Part shown: positions 17,136 to 26,112 of the stretch, one piece after another
Layout of the letters: every line of letters starts with the position of its first letter
How positions within the stretch are numbered: position 1 is the first letter of the stretch
Source: Vibrio sp. 99-8-1
GTDB taxonomy: Bacteria; Pseudomonadota; Gammaproteobacteria; Enterobacterales; Vibrionaceae
Direction: 5' to 3'
Assembly (NCBI RefSeq): GCF_013114595.1
Contig: NZ_VTXE01000040.1
Location: 1 to 43,374, forward strand
DNA length: 43,374 bases
Made by a program: the position numbers and the translations under genes
Notes under the pieces: model-generated
Seen by the model: only the letters and a program-made list of their open reading frames with translations
The model's database searches: none
Told to the model about the DNA's origin: nothing

Positions 17136-17918
17136 ATGACAGAACTACTCGTTGAAAAAGATAGTCATGGCGTTGCGTGGCTCAGCTTTAATCGACCAGA
17201 AAAACACAACGCCTTTAACGACCAAATAATAGCTTCAATGCTACAAATCCTCGAAGATTTGCAACAAGACGATAGCTTAACTGCGCTGGTATTGATGGCA
17301 AATGGGGACCATTTCTCTGCCGGAGCCGACCTGAACTGGATGCGCTCAATGGCGGAGAAGAACCAACTAGAAAATCAGCAAGACGCTCATCAACTGGCCC
17401 TGCTACTGCACAAACTAGACACATTTAAGCACCCTACTCTCGCCTTGGTGCAAGGCGCAGCATATGGCGGTGCACTGGGTCTCATTTGCTGCTGCGATAT
17501 TGCGATTGGAACAGCCAAAAGCCGTTTCTGTCTGAGTGAGGTTAAGCTCGGCTTAATTCCTGCCACAATCAGCCCATACGTTATTCGAACCATTGGCCAG
17601 AGGCAGAGTCGACGCTATTTCATTAGCGCAGAAACCATTGATGCAGAAACGGCCCTATCAATGGAAATCTTACATATGATTTCGGCGCATCCAAAACAGG
17701 ATGCAGAGAAACTTTTACAGCAGATGAAAAATAATGGCCCTATCGCGATGCAAAAAGCAAAAGAGCTCTGCTCAAGAGGCCATCATCACCCCATCAATGA
17801 CGCCCTTATTGACTACACCAGCCAAGCCATTGCTGAAACCCGAGTTTCAGCGGAAGGCCAAGAAGGACTCAATGCCTTTTTTGAAAAACGCACTGCCAAT
17901 TGGAGGAAGCATGATTAA
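17136..17918 (+). CDS. liuC: Methylglutaconyl-CoA hydratase
   Basis: A 260-aa crotonase: HFSAGADLNWMRSM (59-72), GAAYGGALGLICCCD (107-121) and SEVKLGLIPATISPYV (134-149). These last two are the pattern of LiuC/AtuE-type methylglutaconyl-CoA hydratases; the usual first catalytic Glu of standard hydratases is replaced by Gly in GGALGL. Product: HMG-CoA. It lies 45 bp after liuB with AGGAAG before the ATG, and its last 8 bp overlap liuD, implying translational coupling. Confidence 0.93.
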   Translation: MTELLVEKDSHGVAWLSFNRPEKHNAFNDQIIASMLQILEDLQQDDSLTALVLMANGDHFSAGADLNWMRSMAEKNQLENQQDAHQLALLLHKLDTFKHPTLALVQGAAYGGALGLICCCDIAIGTAKSRFCLSEVKLGLIPATISPYVIRTIGQRQSRRYFISAETIDAETALSMEILHMISAHPKQDAEKLLQQMKNNGPIAMQKAKELCSRGHHHPINDALIDYTSQAIAETRVSAEGQEGLNAFFEKRTANWRKHD

Positions 17919-19920
17919 ACGTGTATTAATCGCTAACAGGGGCGAGATTGCCTGCCGCATTATTGAGACTGCTCAGCGGATGGCAATAGAAACCATCGCG
18001 GTATACTCTGATGCCGATCGCAATAGTTTGCACTGTAAACGTGCTGATTTCGCCGAATATATTGGCCCTTCCCCTGCATCCGAATCCTACCTTGTTGTCG
18101 ACGCAATTATCGCAGCGGCGAAAAAATGGCAAGCAGACGCAATTCATCCCGGATACGGTTTTTTGTCTGAAAATCCCCAGCTCGCCAAAGCGTGCAAGGA
18201 GAACGACATCATTTTTGTCGGCCCATCTATTGATGCCATTGAAAAAATGGGCTCAAAATCTCAAGCGAAATCCATCATGACCAATGCCAAGGTGCCCTTG
18301 GTTCCGGGATATCACGGAACAGATAACCGTATTGAAAGCTTGATCGCTGAAGCGGATAAGATCGGCTATCCGGTCATGCTTAAAGCCATCCTTGGTGGTG
18401 GCGGCAAAGGCATGCGCGTGGTGAGCAGCAAGCAGGAGATGCCCAACGCCGTTGAGTCCGCCCAACGTGAAGCGCTGTCGAGTTTTGGCAACAGCGAAAT
18501 GCTGATTGAGAAATGCATTATCAAGCCCAGACACGTTGAAGTGCAGATATTCTCTGACCGCCATGGTCACTGTCTCTATCTTTCAGACCGTGACTGCTCC
18601 ATTCAACGACGACATCAAAAAGTGATTGAAGAAGCGCCAGCGCCCGGACTCTCGGATTCACTGCGCCGTCAAATGGGTGAAGCAGCGGTACTCGCGGCAA
18701 AAGCGATCGATTATGTTGGCGCCGGAACCGTCGAGTTTTTACTGGATGACAGCGGCCATTTTTACTTTATGGAGATGAATACTCGCTTACAGGTAGAACA
18801 CCCTGTCACCGAAATGATAACAGGCATCGACCTAGTCGAATGGCAGTTCAGAGTGGCAAGTGGTGAGCCGTTGACCCTGTCACAATCGCAGGTTGAACAC
18901 CATGGGCACGCCATCGAAGTTCGCATATACGCGGAAGACACCGACAATAACTTTATGCCATCGACAGGGGGAATTAACACTCTTTATCAGCCTAAGCCGT
19001 CGAACTACGTACGACTGGACAGTGGGATCGTTCAAGGTGATGGGGTTAGTGAATTTTATGACCCTATGCTGAGTAAGCTGATTGTTTGGGGGGAAGATCG
19101 CAACATCGCCATTAGTAAACTTAAAAAAGCGCTGTGTGACTATTCTATTCAAGGTGTCACTACCAATATTGGCTATATGCACACGCTAATATCGCTAAAT
19201 GCCTTTTCTCAGGCAGAACTCGATACCGACTTTCTTGTCACCCATCAAGCCGATATTCAGCAGTTGCACAGCATAGATTTATCTCTTTGGTTAGTCCTCG
19301 CGGCCTCTGCTCGTTGGCAAAGCATCACCACAACGAAGCAGACGTTACTTGCTGAACCCAGCAGACAAGGTTTTCAGCTCTCTCCTAGTCGTATTTGGCG
19401 ATTTAATTTTACCTATCAGCAAACAAACCATGAAGTGCTGATACGTGCTGAGCACAACCAGCTTCAACCTGAACTATCGGTGCAGGTTGGCGATCAACAT
19501 TACTCACTGTCCATTATAAACAGTGATGATGGTTTGACCATCGATGTGGATGGCACTCGCCACAAGATTCAAGCAGAGATACAGCAACAGAGCAGCTGCA
19601 TTTTTTATCGTGGTCAGCAGCGGGAGTTTAGTCATATAGCGAGCTTTGAACCTGAGTGTGATAGCGAGGATCAATTTCACCCAACCGCACCTTTAAATGG
19701 CTTAGTGTCAGCAATACTGGTTAACAAAAATGATACGGTGAAAACAGGGGATCCCTTGCTGGTTATTGAAGCGATGAAGATGGAGTACACCATATCTGCA
19801 CTGCAACCTGCCACGGTGGATGACATCCTATTCCAAATTGGCGACCAAGTTCATCATGGCGCCATTTTGCTCAACTTGTCGCCATGCCAACAGACGCTAA
19901 CCAGCGATGCGGAGGCTTAA
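17911..19920 (+). CDS. liuD: Methylcrotonyl-CoA carboxylase, biotin-containing (alpha) subunit
   Basis: A 669-aa protein. It has a biotin carboxylase domain (VLIANRGEIACR near the start, ATP-grasp loop GGGGKGMR at 162-169, EMNTRLQVEHPVTE), a middle linker domain, and a C-terminal biotin carboxyl carrier domain with EAMKMEY, biotinylated Lys about 623. It pairs with LiuB. ATG 17911 is preceded by GGAGG and gives the canonical MIKRVLIANRGE start. The frame is open further upstream, through liuC, but that extension is spurious. liuE begins two bases after its stop. Confidence 0.96.
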   Translation: MIKRVLIANRGEIACRIIETAQRMAIETIAVYSDADRNSLHCKRADFAEYIGPSPASESYLVVDAIIAAAKKWQADAIHPGYGFLSENPQLAKACKENDIIFVGPSIDAIEKMGSKSQAKSIMTNAKVPLVPGYHGTDNRIESLIAEADKIGYPVMLKAILGGGGKGMRVVSSKQEMPNAVESAQREALSSFGNSEMLIEKCIIKPRHVEVQIFSDRHGHCLYLSDRDCSIQRRHQKVIEEAPAPGLSDSLRRQMGEAAVLAAKAIDYVGAGTVEFLLDDSGHFYFMEMNTRLQVEHPVTEMITGIDLVEWQFRVASGEPLTLSQSQVEHHGHAIEVRIYAEDTDNNFMPSTGGINTLYQPKPSNYVRLDSGIVQGDGVSEFYDPMLSKLIVWGEDRNIAISKLKKALCDYSIQGVTTNIGYMHTLISLNAFSQAELDTDFLVTHQADIQQLHSIDLSLWLVLAASARWQSITTTKQTLLAEPSRQGFQLSPSRIWRFNFTYQQTNHEVLIRAEHNQLQPELSVQVGDQHYSLSIINSDDGLTIDVDGTRHKIQAEIQQQSSCIFYRGQQREFSHIASFEPECDSEDQFHPTAPLNGLVSAILVNKNDTVKTGDPLLVIEAMKMEYTISALQPATVDDILFQIGDQVHHGAILLNLSPCQQTLTSDAEA

Positions 19921-19922
19921 TC

Positions 19923-20828
19923 ATGTTACCTTCTCACGTAAATATCGTTGAAGTCGGCCCCCGAGATGGCTTGCAAAATGAAGTTTCCGTTCCTTTACAG
20001 GCCAAGGTTCGCTTGATTGATCAATTGAGTCAGAGTGGATTGAAACATATTGAGTCAGGCTCCTTTGTTTCACCAAAGTGGGTGCCACAGATGGCAGATT
20101 CAGAGCAGGTGTTTGCCGCCATCAGCAAAAGTGATGAGGTGGTTTATAGCGCTTTAACCCCCAATACCGCTGGGTTCGAGCGAGCGCTGGCCAGTGGTGT
20201 AAAGCAGGTCGCCATCTTCGCTTCTGCTTCTGAGTCATTCAGTAAAAAGAACATCAACTGCAGCATCAGCGAGAGCATCAAGCGCTTTGAACCGATTATT
20301 GCCCTAGCGCATCAACATCAAATATCGGTTCGTGGCTACCTCTCTTGCACCATGGTCTGTCCGTATGAAGGCGCTATCTCACCACAAATAGTTAGCGATA
20401 TTTCTCGGGATCTGTTTGATATGGGCTGCTACCAAATCTCCCTAGGAGACACAGTAGGAAAAGCGACACCTAACCTTGTTGCGACAGTGATAGAGCGTCT
20501 GTTAGCACAACTTCCTCAAGATGCCTTAGCGGTTCACTTTCACGATACATGGGGGCAAGCACTAGCGAATATTTATCAAGCATTGACCATGGGGATAAAC
20601 ACCATTGATAGTGCGGTCGCGGGACTTGGCGGCTGCCCTTATGCCAATGGTGCCAGTGGAAATGTCGCAACGGAGGAAGTGCTCTACCTTTGTCACAACC
20701 TAGGGTTAACTACCGGTGTTGACCTTCATCAGGTGAATAAAGCGGGGTGGGATATCTGCCAAGCATTGGGTAAGCAACCGGTATCCAAAGTTGCTTTAGC
20801 GTTAGGGGCACCTGAAAGCAGCGTATAA
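19923..20828 (+). CDS. liuE: Hydroxymethylglutaryl-CoA lyase
   Basis: A 301-aa HMG-CoA lyase: VGPRDGLQNE near the N terminus, SFVSPKWVPQMAD, SLGDTVGKATP, HFHDTWGQALAN and the catalytic Cys loop VAGLGGCPYANGASGN. It splits HMG-CoA to acetoacetate and acetyl-CoA, the last leucine step. ATG 19923, seven bases after GGAGG, is preferred over an in-frame start inside liuD. It is the last liu gene and ends eight bp from the convergent methyltransferase gene; no terminator is visible between them. Confidence 0.95.
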   Translation: MLPSHVNIVEVGPRDGLQNEVSVPLQAKVRLIDQLSQSGLKHIESGSFVSPKWVPQMADSEQVFAAISKSDEVVYSALTPNTAGFERALASGVKQVAIFASASESFSKKNINCSISESIKRFEPIIALAHQHQISVRGYLSCTMVCPYEGAISPQIVSDISRDLFDMGCYQISLGDTVGKATPNLVATVIERLLAQLPQDALAVHFHDTWGQALANIYQALTMGINTIDSAVAGLGGCPYANGASGNVATEEVLYLCHNLGLTTGVDLHQVNKAGWDICQALGKQPVSKVALALGAPESSV

Positions 20829-20836
20829 AACCACTG

Positions 20837-21436
20837 CTAGCGCTTCTGCCAAACCATCCAATACTCTTTGTCGGCAAACACCTCTACGCTGTTTGCCACT
20901 TTTTTCTGTTCAACCAGTTCAAACTTCTCTGCCATTTGCTGCTGCAGTTCACCGCTTCTGAGACAAAAAGGAGGATAGCGTGACTGATACTCGTCGCACA
21001 TGACAAAGAATCCAATGACCAAACCACCAGCATCAAGCAGCTCATTCAACATAGTAAAATACTCAGACCAATGCTCTCTTGGTAAGGCAGCTAAGAAGGC
21101 GCGTTCATAAACAATGTCGTAGGCACTCTCTGGACGATATTGGAACACATCGCCACAACAGACTAAGTTCCCTCTCTGTTTGAGCTGTTGCTTTGCCCGT
21201 GAGACAGCTAGGTCACTGTAATCCATCGCTTTAACGTGATGCCCGGCTTCAGTGAAGCTGTTCACTTCGTAAGCGGCACCACAGCCGGGAATAAACACTT
21301 TTTTTGCTTGTAACGGACTATTGGATAAGAAACGAATTAACTGCTCCGGCGAGCCTTTTTGATCCCAGGGCATATTCTCATTTTGAAACAGCTTGTCCCA
21401 GAAACTAACATCTATTTTCGCACTGCCATTTTTCAT
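20837..21436 (-). CDS. SAM-dependent methyltransferase, TPMT-like
   Basis: A 199-aa class I methyltransferase of the thiopurine S-methyltransferase-like family: an N-terminal FWDKLFQNENMPWDQKG (12-28), typical of the family, then SAM motif I VFIPGCGAAYEV and motif DIVYERAFLAALP. Bacterial members methylate small thiol or metalloid substrates; the substrate here cannot be told. It is convergent with liuE and is not obviously part of the regulon. GGAG lies ten bases upstream of ATG 21436. Confidence 0.8.
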   Translation of the reverse strand: MKNGSAKIDVSFWDKLFQNENMPWDQKGSPEQLIRFLSNSPLQAKKVFIPGCGAAYEVNSFTEAGHHVKAMDYSDLAVSRAKQQLKQRGNLVCCGDVFQYRPESAYDIVYERAFLAALPREHWSEYFTMLNELLDAGGLVIGFFVMCDEYQSRYPPFCLRSGELQQQMAEKFELVEQKKVANSVEVFADKEYWMVWQKR

Positions 21437-21564
21437 TTTTCGCTGTCTCCATTGATTAACTCACCCTTAATTGAAAAGCCTTTAATAGCAAAGCTAGATA
21501 ACCGAGGTTTACCGCTGTAAAGCCAAGTTTAGCTAGCTTACCGTCATTGTTGACCGGTTATAAA

Positions 21565-21595
21565 AAGGGATATCGACCTAAAATCGATACCCCTT
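21565..21595 (-). terminator. Terminator of the ABC transporter/CoA ligase operon
   Basis: AAGGGATATCGA (21565-21576) pairs with TCGATACCCCTT (21584-21595) with one irregularity. The A run at 21562-21566 gives a U tract on the minus transcript, 30 bases after the ligase stop. Confidence 0.75.
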
Positions 21596-21625
21596 AAAAA
21601 CCCGATCAACCGTTGCTAAAACCAG

Positions 21626-22843
21626 TTAAGTCACAAGTTGTCGCTTATCGTCTATCAAAGGCAACTCATTTGGCATACCAGCAGGCACAAATAGCACCTC
21701 GCCTTTCAGTTTAGTTACCGACTGAAGTGTCGACTGGATATCGTTCACGCTGCTATCACCTTGCTGGCAGAAAAAAGTGATGCTGTCTTTATGTCCTTGT
21801 CGTTCAATCTTCAGTGATCCTTTCACATTATGACGTCGGCAAATTTCCTCTACTTGATGAGGATAAACAAACAACCCTTTCACTTTAACCGCGGAATCCG
21901 CTCTGCCTAGCCAGCCCTTTAAACGAATATTCGTTCTACTCGACTCTTTGGGGATCGGCATTTTGGCGGACAAATCCCCCGTCGCGAATCGAATTAAAGG
22001 AAACTTGCTATTGAGAGTGGTCACCACCACTTCTCCGACATCCCCTTCAGGGACCGGATAACCCTCCGGATCAACCACTTCGACGATAATGTCTTCTGCC
22101 ACTATCAGCCCTTGTTCCCCTTCTGCCTGATAGGCGATTAATCCGAGCTCCGCGGTCGCATAAGCCTGATACACGTTAATGCCATTGCGTTGGAACTCCT
22201 GCTGCATCTCTGCTGTTACTGGCTCTCCAGACACCATGGCTTTATTAATACTACAGGGCTGACTGTCTGCTTGTTTATATCTGGATAACAGTTCAATCAG
22301 ATAGGAAGGAGTGCCGCTGTAGCCTGTCGGTCTCAGCTGTTTTATCGCTTCTATTTGTGCATCCGTGTTGCCCACACCTGCCGGAAACACGGCACAACCA
22401 CACGCTCTTGCACCGCTGTCCATAATGAATCCACCGGGAGAGAAATGATAAGAGAGAGTATTGTGTACTAACTCCCCGGCACGAAAACCCGCCGCATAAA
22501 ACGCTTGTCCCATTCGCCAGTAATCCTGCTCTGCTGTTTGCGGTTCATATAGTGGCCCGGGAGATTGAAACACCCGCACCATATCTCCGGCATCGATACA
22601 GTTTATTCCGCCAAAAGGGGCGATTTTTTTCTGTTGCTCAGGTAATGAGGACTTACGAGTGATAGGAAAACGGCAAAGATTCGCTCGGTTTGCGGCGAGT
22701 TGCTCATCAATTCCAGCAAATAATTTGGCATAGTGACCACTGTTGAGTTTGGCATTGGCGATCTTTTCCGGTAAGTCGGCGAAAAGTGCAGCCTCACGAT
22801 CTTCAGCAGACAAAAAGCTTTTACTATCTAGAGTTTCACTCAT
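21626..22843 (-). CDS. Phenylacetate-CoA ligase-like AMP-forming enzyme
   Basis: A 405-aa protein of the PaaK-like adenylate-forming group: SPGPLYEPQ loop, YSGTPSYLIEL, YQAYATAELGLIAYQ, then PLIRFATGDLSA and the hinge GRADSAVKVKGLFVYPHQVE leading to the small C-terminal domain. Such enzymes activate a carboxylate through an acyl-AMP to a CoA thioester. It is last gene of the LIV-type transporter operon, nine bp after the ATPase gene, so its substrate is probably the imported acid or a relative. True phenylacetate specificity is not supported by any paa neighbour. Confidence 0.82.
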   Translation of the reverse strand: MSETLDSKSFLSAEDREAALFADLPEKIANAKLNSGHYAKLFAGIDEQLAANRANLCRFPITRKSSLPEQQKKIAPFGGINCIDAGDMVRVFQSPGPLYEPQTAEQDYWRMGQAFYAAGFRAGELVHNTLSYHFSPGGFIMDSGARACGCAVFPAGVGNTDAQIEAIKQLRPTGYSGTPSYLIELLSRYKQADSQPCSINKAMVSGEPVTAEMQQEFQRNGINVYQAYATAELGLIAYQAEGEQGLIVAEDIIVEVVDPEGYPVPEGDVGEVVVTTLNSKFPLIRFATGDLSAKMPIPKESSRTNIRLKGWLGRADSAVKVKGLFVYPHQVEEICRRHNVKGSLKIERQGHKDSITFFCQQGDSSVNDIQSTLQSVTKLKGEVLFVPAGMPNELPLIDDKRQLVT

Positions 22844-22852
22844 TTTATTTCC

Positions 22853-23674
22853 TTATATCCAGCGCTTACGTCGCTTATACGATTTCAGATTTTTAAAACT
22901 CTTGCGTTCACCTTCGCCACCACCAAGGTAGAACTCTTTCACATCTTCGTTGTTTAACAGCGCATGCTTAGTACCATCCAGTACAATTTTTCCCGACTCC
23001 ATGATGTAACCATAATCGGCCGCCTGTAGAGCAAAGTTGGCGTTCTGTTCCACCAAAAGCATGGTAATACCATGTTCTTGATTAATTTTTTCAATAATGG
23101 CAAACACCTCTTTTACCAATAATGGCGATAAGCCCATAGAGGGTTCATCAAGCAGTATCATTTTCGGTCGAGCCATTAACGCCCTACCGATCGCCAACAT
23201 CTGTTGTTCGCCTCCAGAAAGATAACCTGCCAGTCCGGTACGCTCTTTCAATCGAGGGAAATAGCCAAATACCATTTCGATATCTTGCTCGACTTCGTTG
23301 TCATTGCGGGTATATGCGCCTAAGCGTAAATTCTCAATAACCGTCATATCTTCAACTATTCGACGGCCTTCCATTACCTGAAATATGCCAGATCGAACAA
23401 TCTCTTCTGGGCTCTTATTGTCAATTCGTTCACCCATAAAGGTAATTTCACCGCGAGTCACTTCGCCATCTTCGGTTTTTAATAACCCCGAAATAGCTTT
23501 CAGTGTGGTGGATTTACCCGCGCCATTGGCGCCAAGTAAAGTGACAATTTGTCCTTTAGGTATCTCTAAACTCACGCCTCGCAACACTAAAATGACATCG
23601 TCGTAAACCACTTCGATATTGTTTACCGAAAGCATTATCTCTGCAGGTTCTATGTTCCTTGCTAGTTCGCTCAT
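22853..23674 (-). CDS. LivF-type ABC transporter ATP-binding protein
   Basis: A 273-aa ATPase: Walker A GANGAGKST, signature YLSGGEQQMLAIGRAL, Walker B MILLDEPSMGLSP and an H-loop region ending MLLVEQNANFAL, typical of LivF. The C terminus is extended and basic (KSFKNLKSYKRRKRWI). ATG 23674 has AAGGAG seven bases upstream. It follows the substrate-binding protein gene, from which a strong hairpin separates it. With LivG-, LivH- and LivM-like partners it makes a complete importer. Confidence 0.92.
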   Translation of the reverse strand: MSELARNIEPAEIMLSVNNIEVVYDDVILVLRGVSLEIPKGQIVTLLGANGAGKSTTLKAISGLLKTEDGEVTRGEITFMGERIDNKSPEEIVRSGIFQVMEGRRIVEDMTVIENLRLGAYTRNDNEVEQDIEMVFGYFPRLKERTGLAGYLSGGEQQMLAIGRALMARPKMILLDEPSMGLSPLLVKEVFAIIEKINQEHGITMLLVEQNANFALQAADYGYIMESGKIVLDGTKHALLNNEDVKEFYLGGGEGERKSFKNLKSYKRRKRWI

Positions 23675-23691
23675 CAAGCCACTCCTTGTGT

Positions 23692-23713
23692 GAGCGAGGG
23701 TTTCCCCTCGCTC
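23692..23713 (-). other. Intra-operon hairpin after the binding-protein gene
   Basis: A 9-bp GC-rich stem, GAGCGAGGG/CCCTCGCTC with a TTTC loop, begins 12 bases beyond the binding-protein stop. It lacks a U tract, so it more likely protects the upstream mRNA 3' end or reduces read-through, as is common after ABC binding-protein genes. Confidence 0.6.
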
Positions 23714-23724
23714 TGCATTTCTAA

Positions 23725-24969
23725 TTAGTAACCAAGCCAGTCGTCACGACGAGACAACGTCACTTCTGCCACTTTATCAACCGCGACATTGCCGTCATTA
23801 TTGTTGCCCATAAAGACGTTAACTGTTGTGGTTCCACGGTGATCATCTGGCTGCCAGTTAGCAGGAATACAGACTCCATCTAACCCTTTTGGTACCCAGT
23901 TTTCACGAGCATACATACCTTTCTTGATGTTCTCGCCGGTAATACCGCCGTTGGCTTTGGCCCATTCCATTGCTTCTTTCATATAGAAAGCTGAACAGAC
24001 GCCACGAATATAGTGGTGAGTTCTGAACTGATTAGGTTCAGATGCAGAATGTTGTGATATTTCTTGTACCAACTTCATTCCTTTGCTGTTGTCTCCCCAA
24101 AATGACGTCATACCAGGAAAAACATAGTCTTTTAAGCCATCACCCGCCGCTTCGATAACCGGCTTGTCTCCACCCCAGATGTTGGCCATGTACTGAAACT
24201 TGGTACCAACGGTATTACAGGATTTCACTAGAGAGATAACAGAACCGCCTAGGTTTGCGATATAACCATAGTTGGTTCCCGACTCTTTAAGAGACAAACA
24301 CTGCGCCTTAAAATCGCCCGGTTTCAACGACACAACCACAGGTGGCATCACTTCAAAACCTAACTCTGTCGCGTACTCTGCACAGGCAGCTTTTGGTGCG
24401 TTAGGGAACGGGTGGTTATCACCGATGTGAGTAAACTTAGGTTTGCCCGACTCCCCTTTTTTATCCCAATCACTTTTCGCCCACTTAACCAGCGCTCGAC
24501 ACGCATCAGAGTATGATGCGCCATAGAAGAAGTTGTACGGTGCAGGCTTAGCGGTCTTAGGGTTTTTACCCGTTGGATCCGTCAAGTGACCAGAATAAGA
24601 GGCAGAAAATACCGGCACCTTATCTTTGGTAACAAACGAGATAAGTGCTTCTGTATCCGCGGTGCCCCAACCTTGCATGGCAACCATATCTTTACGAGCA
24701 ACCCAACGTTTATAGTTGGAGATCGCTACCGGCACTTTATAAGCCATATCTACCGTTTCAAACTCAAGCTCAGTTCCATCAATGCCACCATGCTTATTAA
24801 TCCAAAACAGAGCATCTCGCACCCCTGAACCATAAGGCTTACTTACATAAGCTGTCGGTCCAGAGAAATCCACTAAATGTCCAACAAACACAGAGTCTTT
24901 TGCTTGCGTTGGTGCAGTCAATAGCGCAGCTGACAACATCAATGGTGCCGCTAAATATCCTTTATTCAT
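23725..24969 (-). CDS. Periplasmic substrate-binding protein (LivK-like)
   Basis: A 414-aa protein with a Sec signal peptide (residues 1-23, ...APTQA) and a periplasmic binding-protein type 1 fold: GHLVDFSGPTAYVSKPYGSGV near the N terminus (about 29-49) and several cysteines that may form disulfides. Such proteins bind branched-chain amino acids, amides or short/aromatic carboxylates. Co-transcription with two CoA ligases argues for an organic acid, but this is inference. Hairpins lie on both sides of the gene. Confidence 0.87.
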   Translation of the reverse strand: MNKGYLAAPLMLSAALLTAPTQAKDSVFVGHLVDFSGPTAYVSKPYGSGVRDALFWINKHGGIDGTELEFETVDMAYKVPVAISNYKRWVARKDMVAMQGWGTADTEALISFVTKDKVPVFSASYSGHLTDPTGKNPKTAKPAPYNFFYGASYSDACRALVKWAKSDWDKKGESGKPKFTHIGDNHPFPNAPKAACAEYATELGFEVMPPVVVSLKPGDFKAQCLSLKESGTNYGYIANLGGSVISLVKSCNTVGTKFQYMANIWGGDKPVIEAAGDGLKDYVFPGMTSFWGDNSKGMKLVQEISQHSASEPNQFRTHHYIRGVCSAFYMKEAMEWAKANGGITGENIKKGMYARENWVPKGLDGVCIPANWQPDDHRGTTTVNVFMGNNNDGNVAVDKVAEVTLSRRDDWLGY

Positions 24970-24995
24970 GTCAATAATGTCCTTGTTAATGAGGT

Positions 24996-25022
24996 GGCTC
25001 TCACACTTAACGGTGAGAGACC
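24996..25022 (-). other. Intra-operon hairpin before the binding-protein gene
   Basis: GGCTCTCAC (24996-25004) pairs with GTGAGAGACC (25013-25022) with one bulged base. It lies between the permease stop and the binding-protein start. With the hairpin at 23692 it brackets the binding-protein message. Confidence 0.5.
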
Positions 25023-25032
25023 TTGGTAGCGA

Positions 25033-26100
25033 TTAATATGAGAACGGATAGTGTTTCCAATATGCTCGAATCTGTTGCCAGCGGTGCGCTAGCCCTTGAG
25101 GTTCGAATATAAGGAACAGCATTATCACCAGTCCGACAGCCATCTCTTTGAGGTAAGAAAGACCATCAATGAATGCCATAGAATTTCCAAACATTGATAA
25201 TCCTGAAACGCCAAGTTCTAATACTTCTGGAAGCAGTACGATAAATACTGTTCCCATTAGGGTTCCTTTCACCGAGCTCAGCCCGCCAATAATGATCATG
25301 GCTAGAAACTGAATCGACATCATGATGGTAAACCCTTCTGCGGATACAAACCCCAAATAGTGACCGTAGAGCGCCCCGCCAATTCCGGCGTAGAAGGCGC
25401 AAATGCCAAATGAAAGCAAACGGTACTTTGAGAGGTTAATACCCATAATTTCAGCAGATAAATAGTGATCACGAACCGAAACAAACGCTCGTCCGTCACG
25501 TGAACGTATTAAGTTTGATGCCCACATGTACATAAAAATCAGAGCAAACAGTGCGATATAGTAAAAGCTTTCGTCAGTTGAGAACTCATAGCCAAACAGA
25601 CTGATTGGATTGGCACTGGCGCCATAAGAGCCACCACTAAACCAATCTGCCCGGGCAAAAAAGTCTTCTAAAATAAACTGAGCCGCCAGTGTTGCAATGG
25701 CCAGATACAAGCCTTTAATTCTTGCAGCAGGCAAACCAAATAACATCCCGACTATCATGGTCAAGTAGCCTGCCAAAGGTATCGCCAAAAACACCGGAAT
25801 GTTGAACTGGTTATTAAGCCACGCAGAGGCAAAGGCACCAAAGCCAAAGAAGGCGCCATGGCCTAGCGAGATCTGTCCTGTGAAACCCACCAGAATATTC
25901 AACCCTAGTGCGGCGATACCCAAATATGAAATCTGAATAAACAGATTCAGCAGGTAGATATCCATAACCAGCGGTGCTGCTGCCATTAACACCACGCTTG
26001 CGTAGGCAATATTACGGATGGTTTTTGTTTCAAAAATCGGCGTATCGTCTTTATACGTTGTGCGGAAGTCCCCACAAGGCCGCATGCTTAGTTGAGCCAT
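25033..26100 (-). CDS. LivM-type ABC transporter permease
   Basis: A 355-aa membrane protein with about ten hydrophobic segments after a ~25-residue N-terminal tail. It carries the LivM-type sequence LNILVGFTGQISLGHGAFFGFGAFASA (given by feature; residues about 64-90) and LAMIIIGGLSSVKGTLMG in the second half. It forms the inner-membrane channel with the LivH-like permease. AAGGAG precedes ATG 26100, 12 bp after the LivH-like stop. Confidence 0.91.
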   Translation of the reverse strand: MAQLSMRPCGDFRTTYKDDTPIFETKTIRNIAYASVVLMAAAPLVMDIYLLNLFIQISYLGIAALGLNILVGFTGQISLGHGAFFGFGAFASAWLNNQFNIPVFLAIPLAGYLTMIVGMLFGLPAARIKGLYLAIATLAAQFILEDFFARADWFSGGSYGASANPISLFGYEFSTDESFYYIALFALIFMYMWASNLIRSRDGRAFVSVRDHYLSAEIMGINLSKYRLLSFGICAFYAGIGGALYGHYLGFVSAEGFTIMMSIQFLAMIIIGGLSSVKGTLMGTVFIVLLPEVLELGVSGLSMFGNSMAFIDGLSYLKEMAVGLVIMLFLIFEPQGLAHRWQQIRAYWKHYPFSY

Positions 26101-26112
26101 CGGTCTATCTCC

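Noticed and set aside
17734..17910. N-terminal extension of liuD through liuC
   Set aside because: The canonical MIKRVLIANRGE start follows GGAGG at 17911; the extension is liuC in another frame.
21626..22843. Phenylacetate catabolism (paaK)
   Set aside because: The protein is PaaK-like but no other paa gene is present; the operon context fits a different acid.
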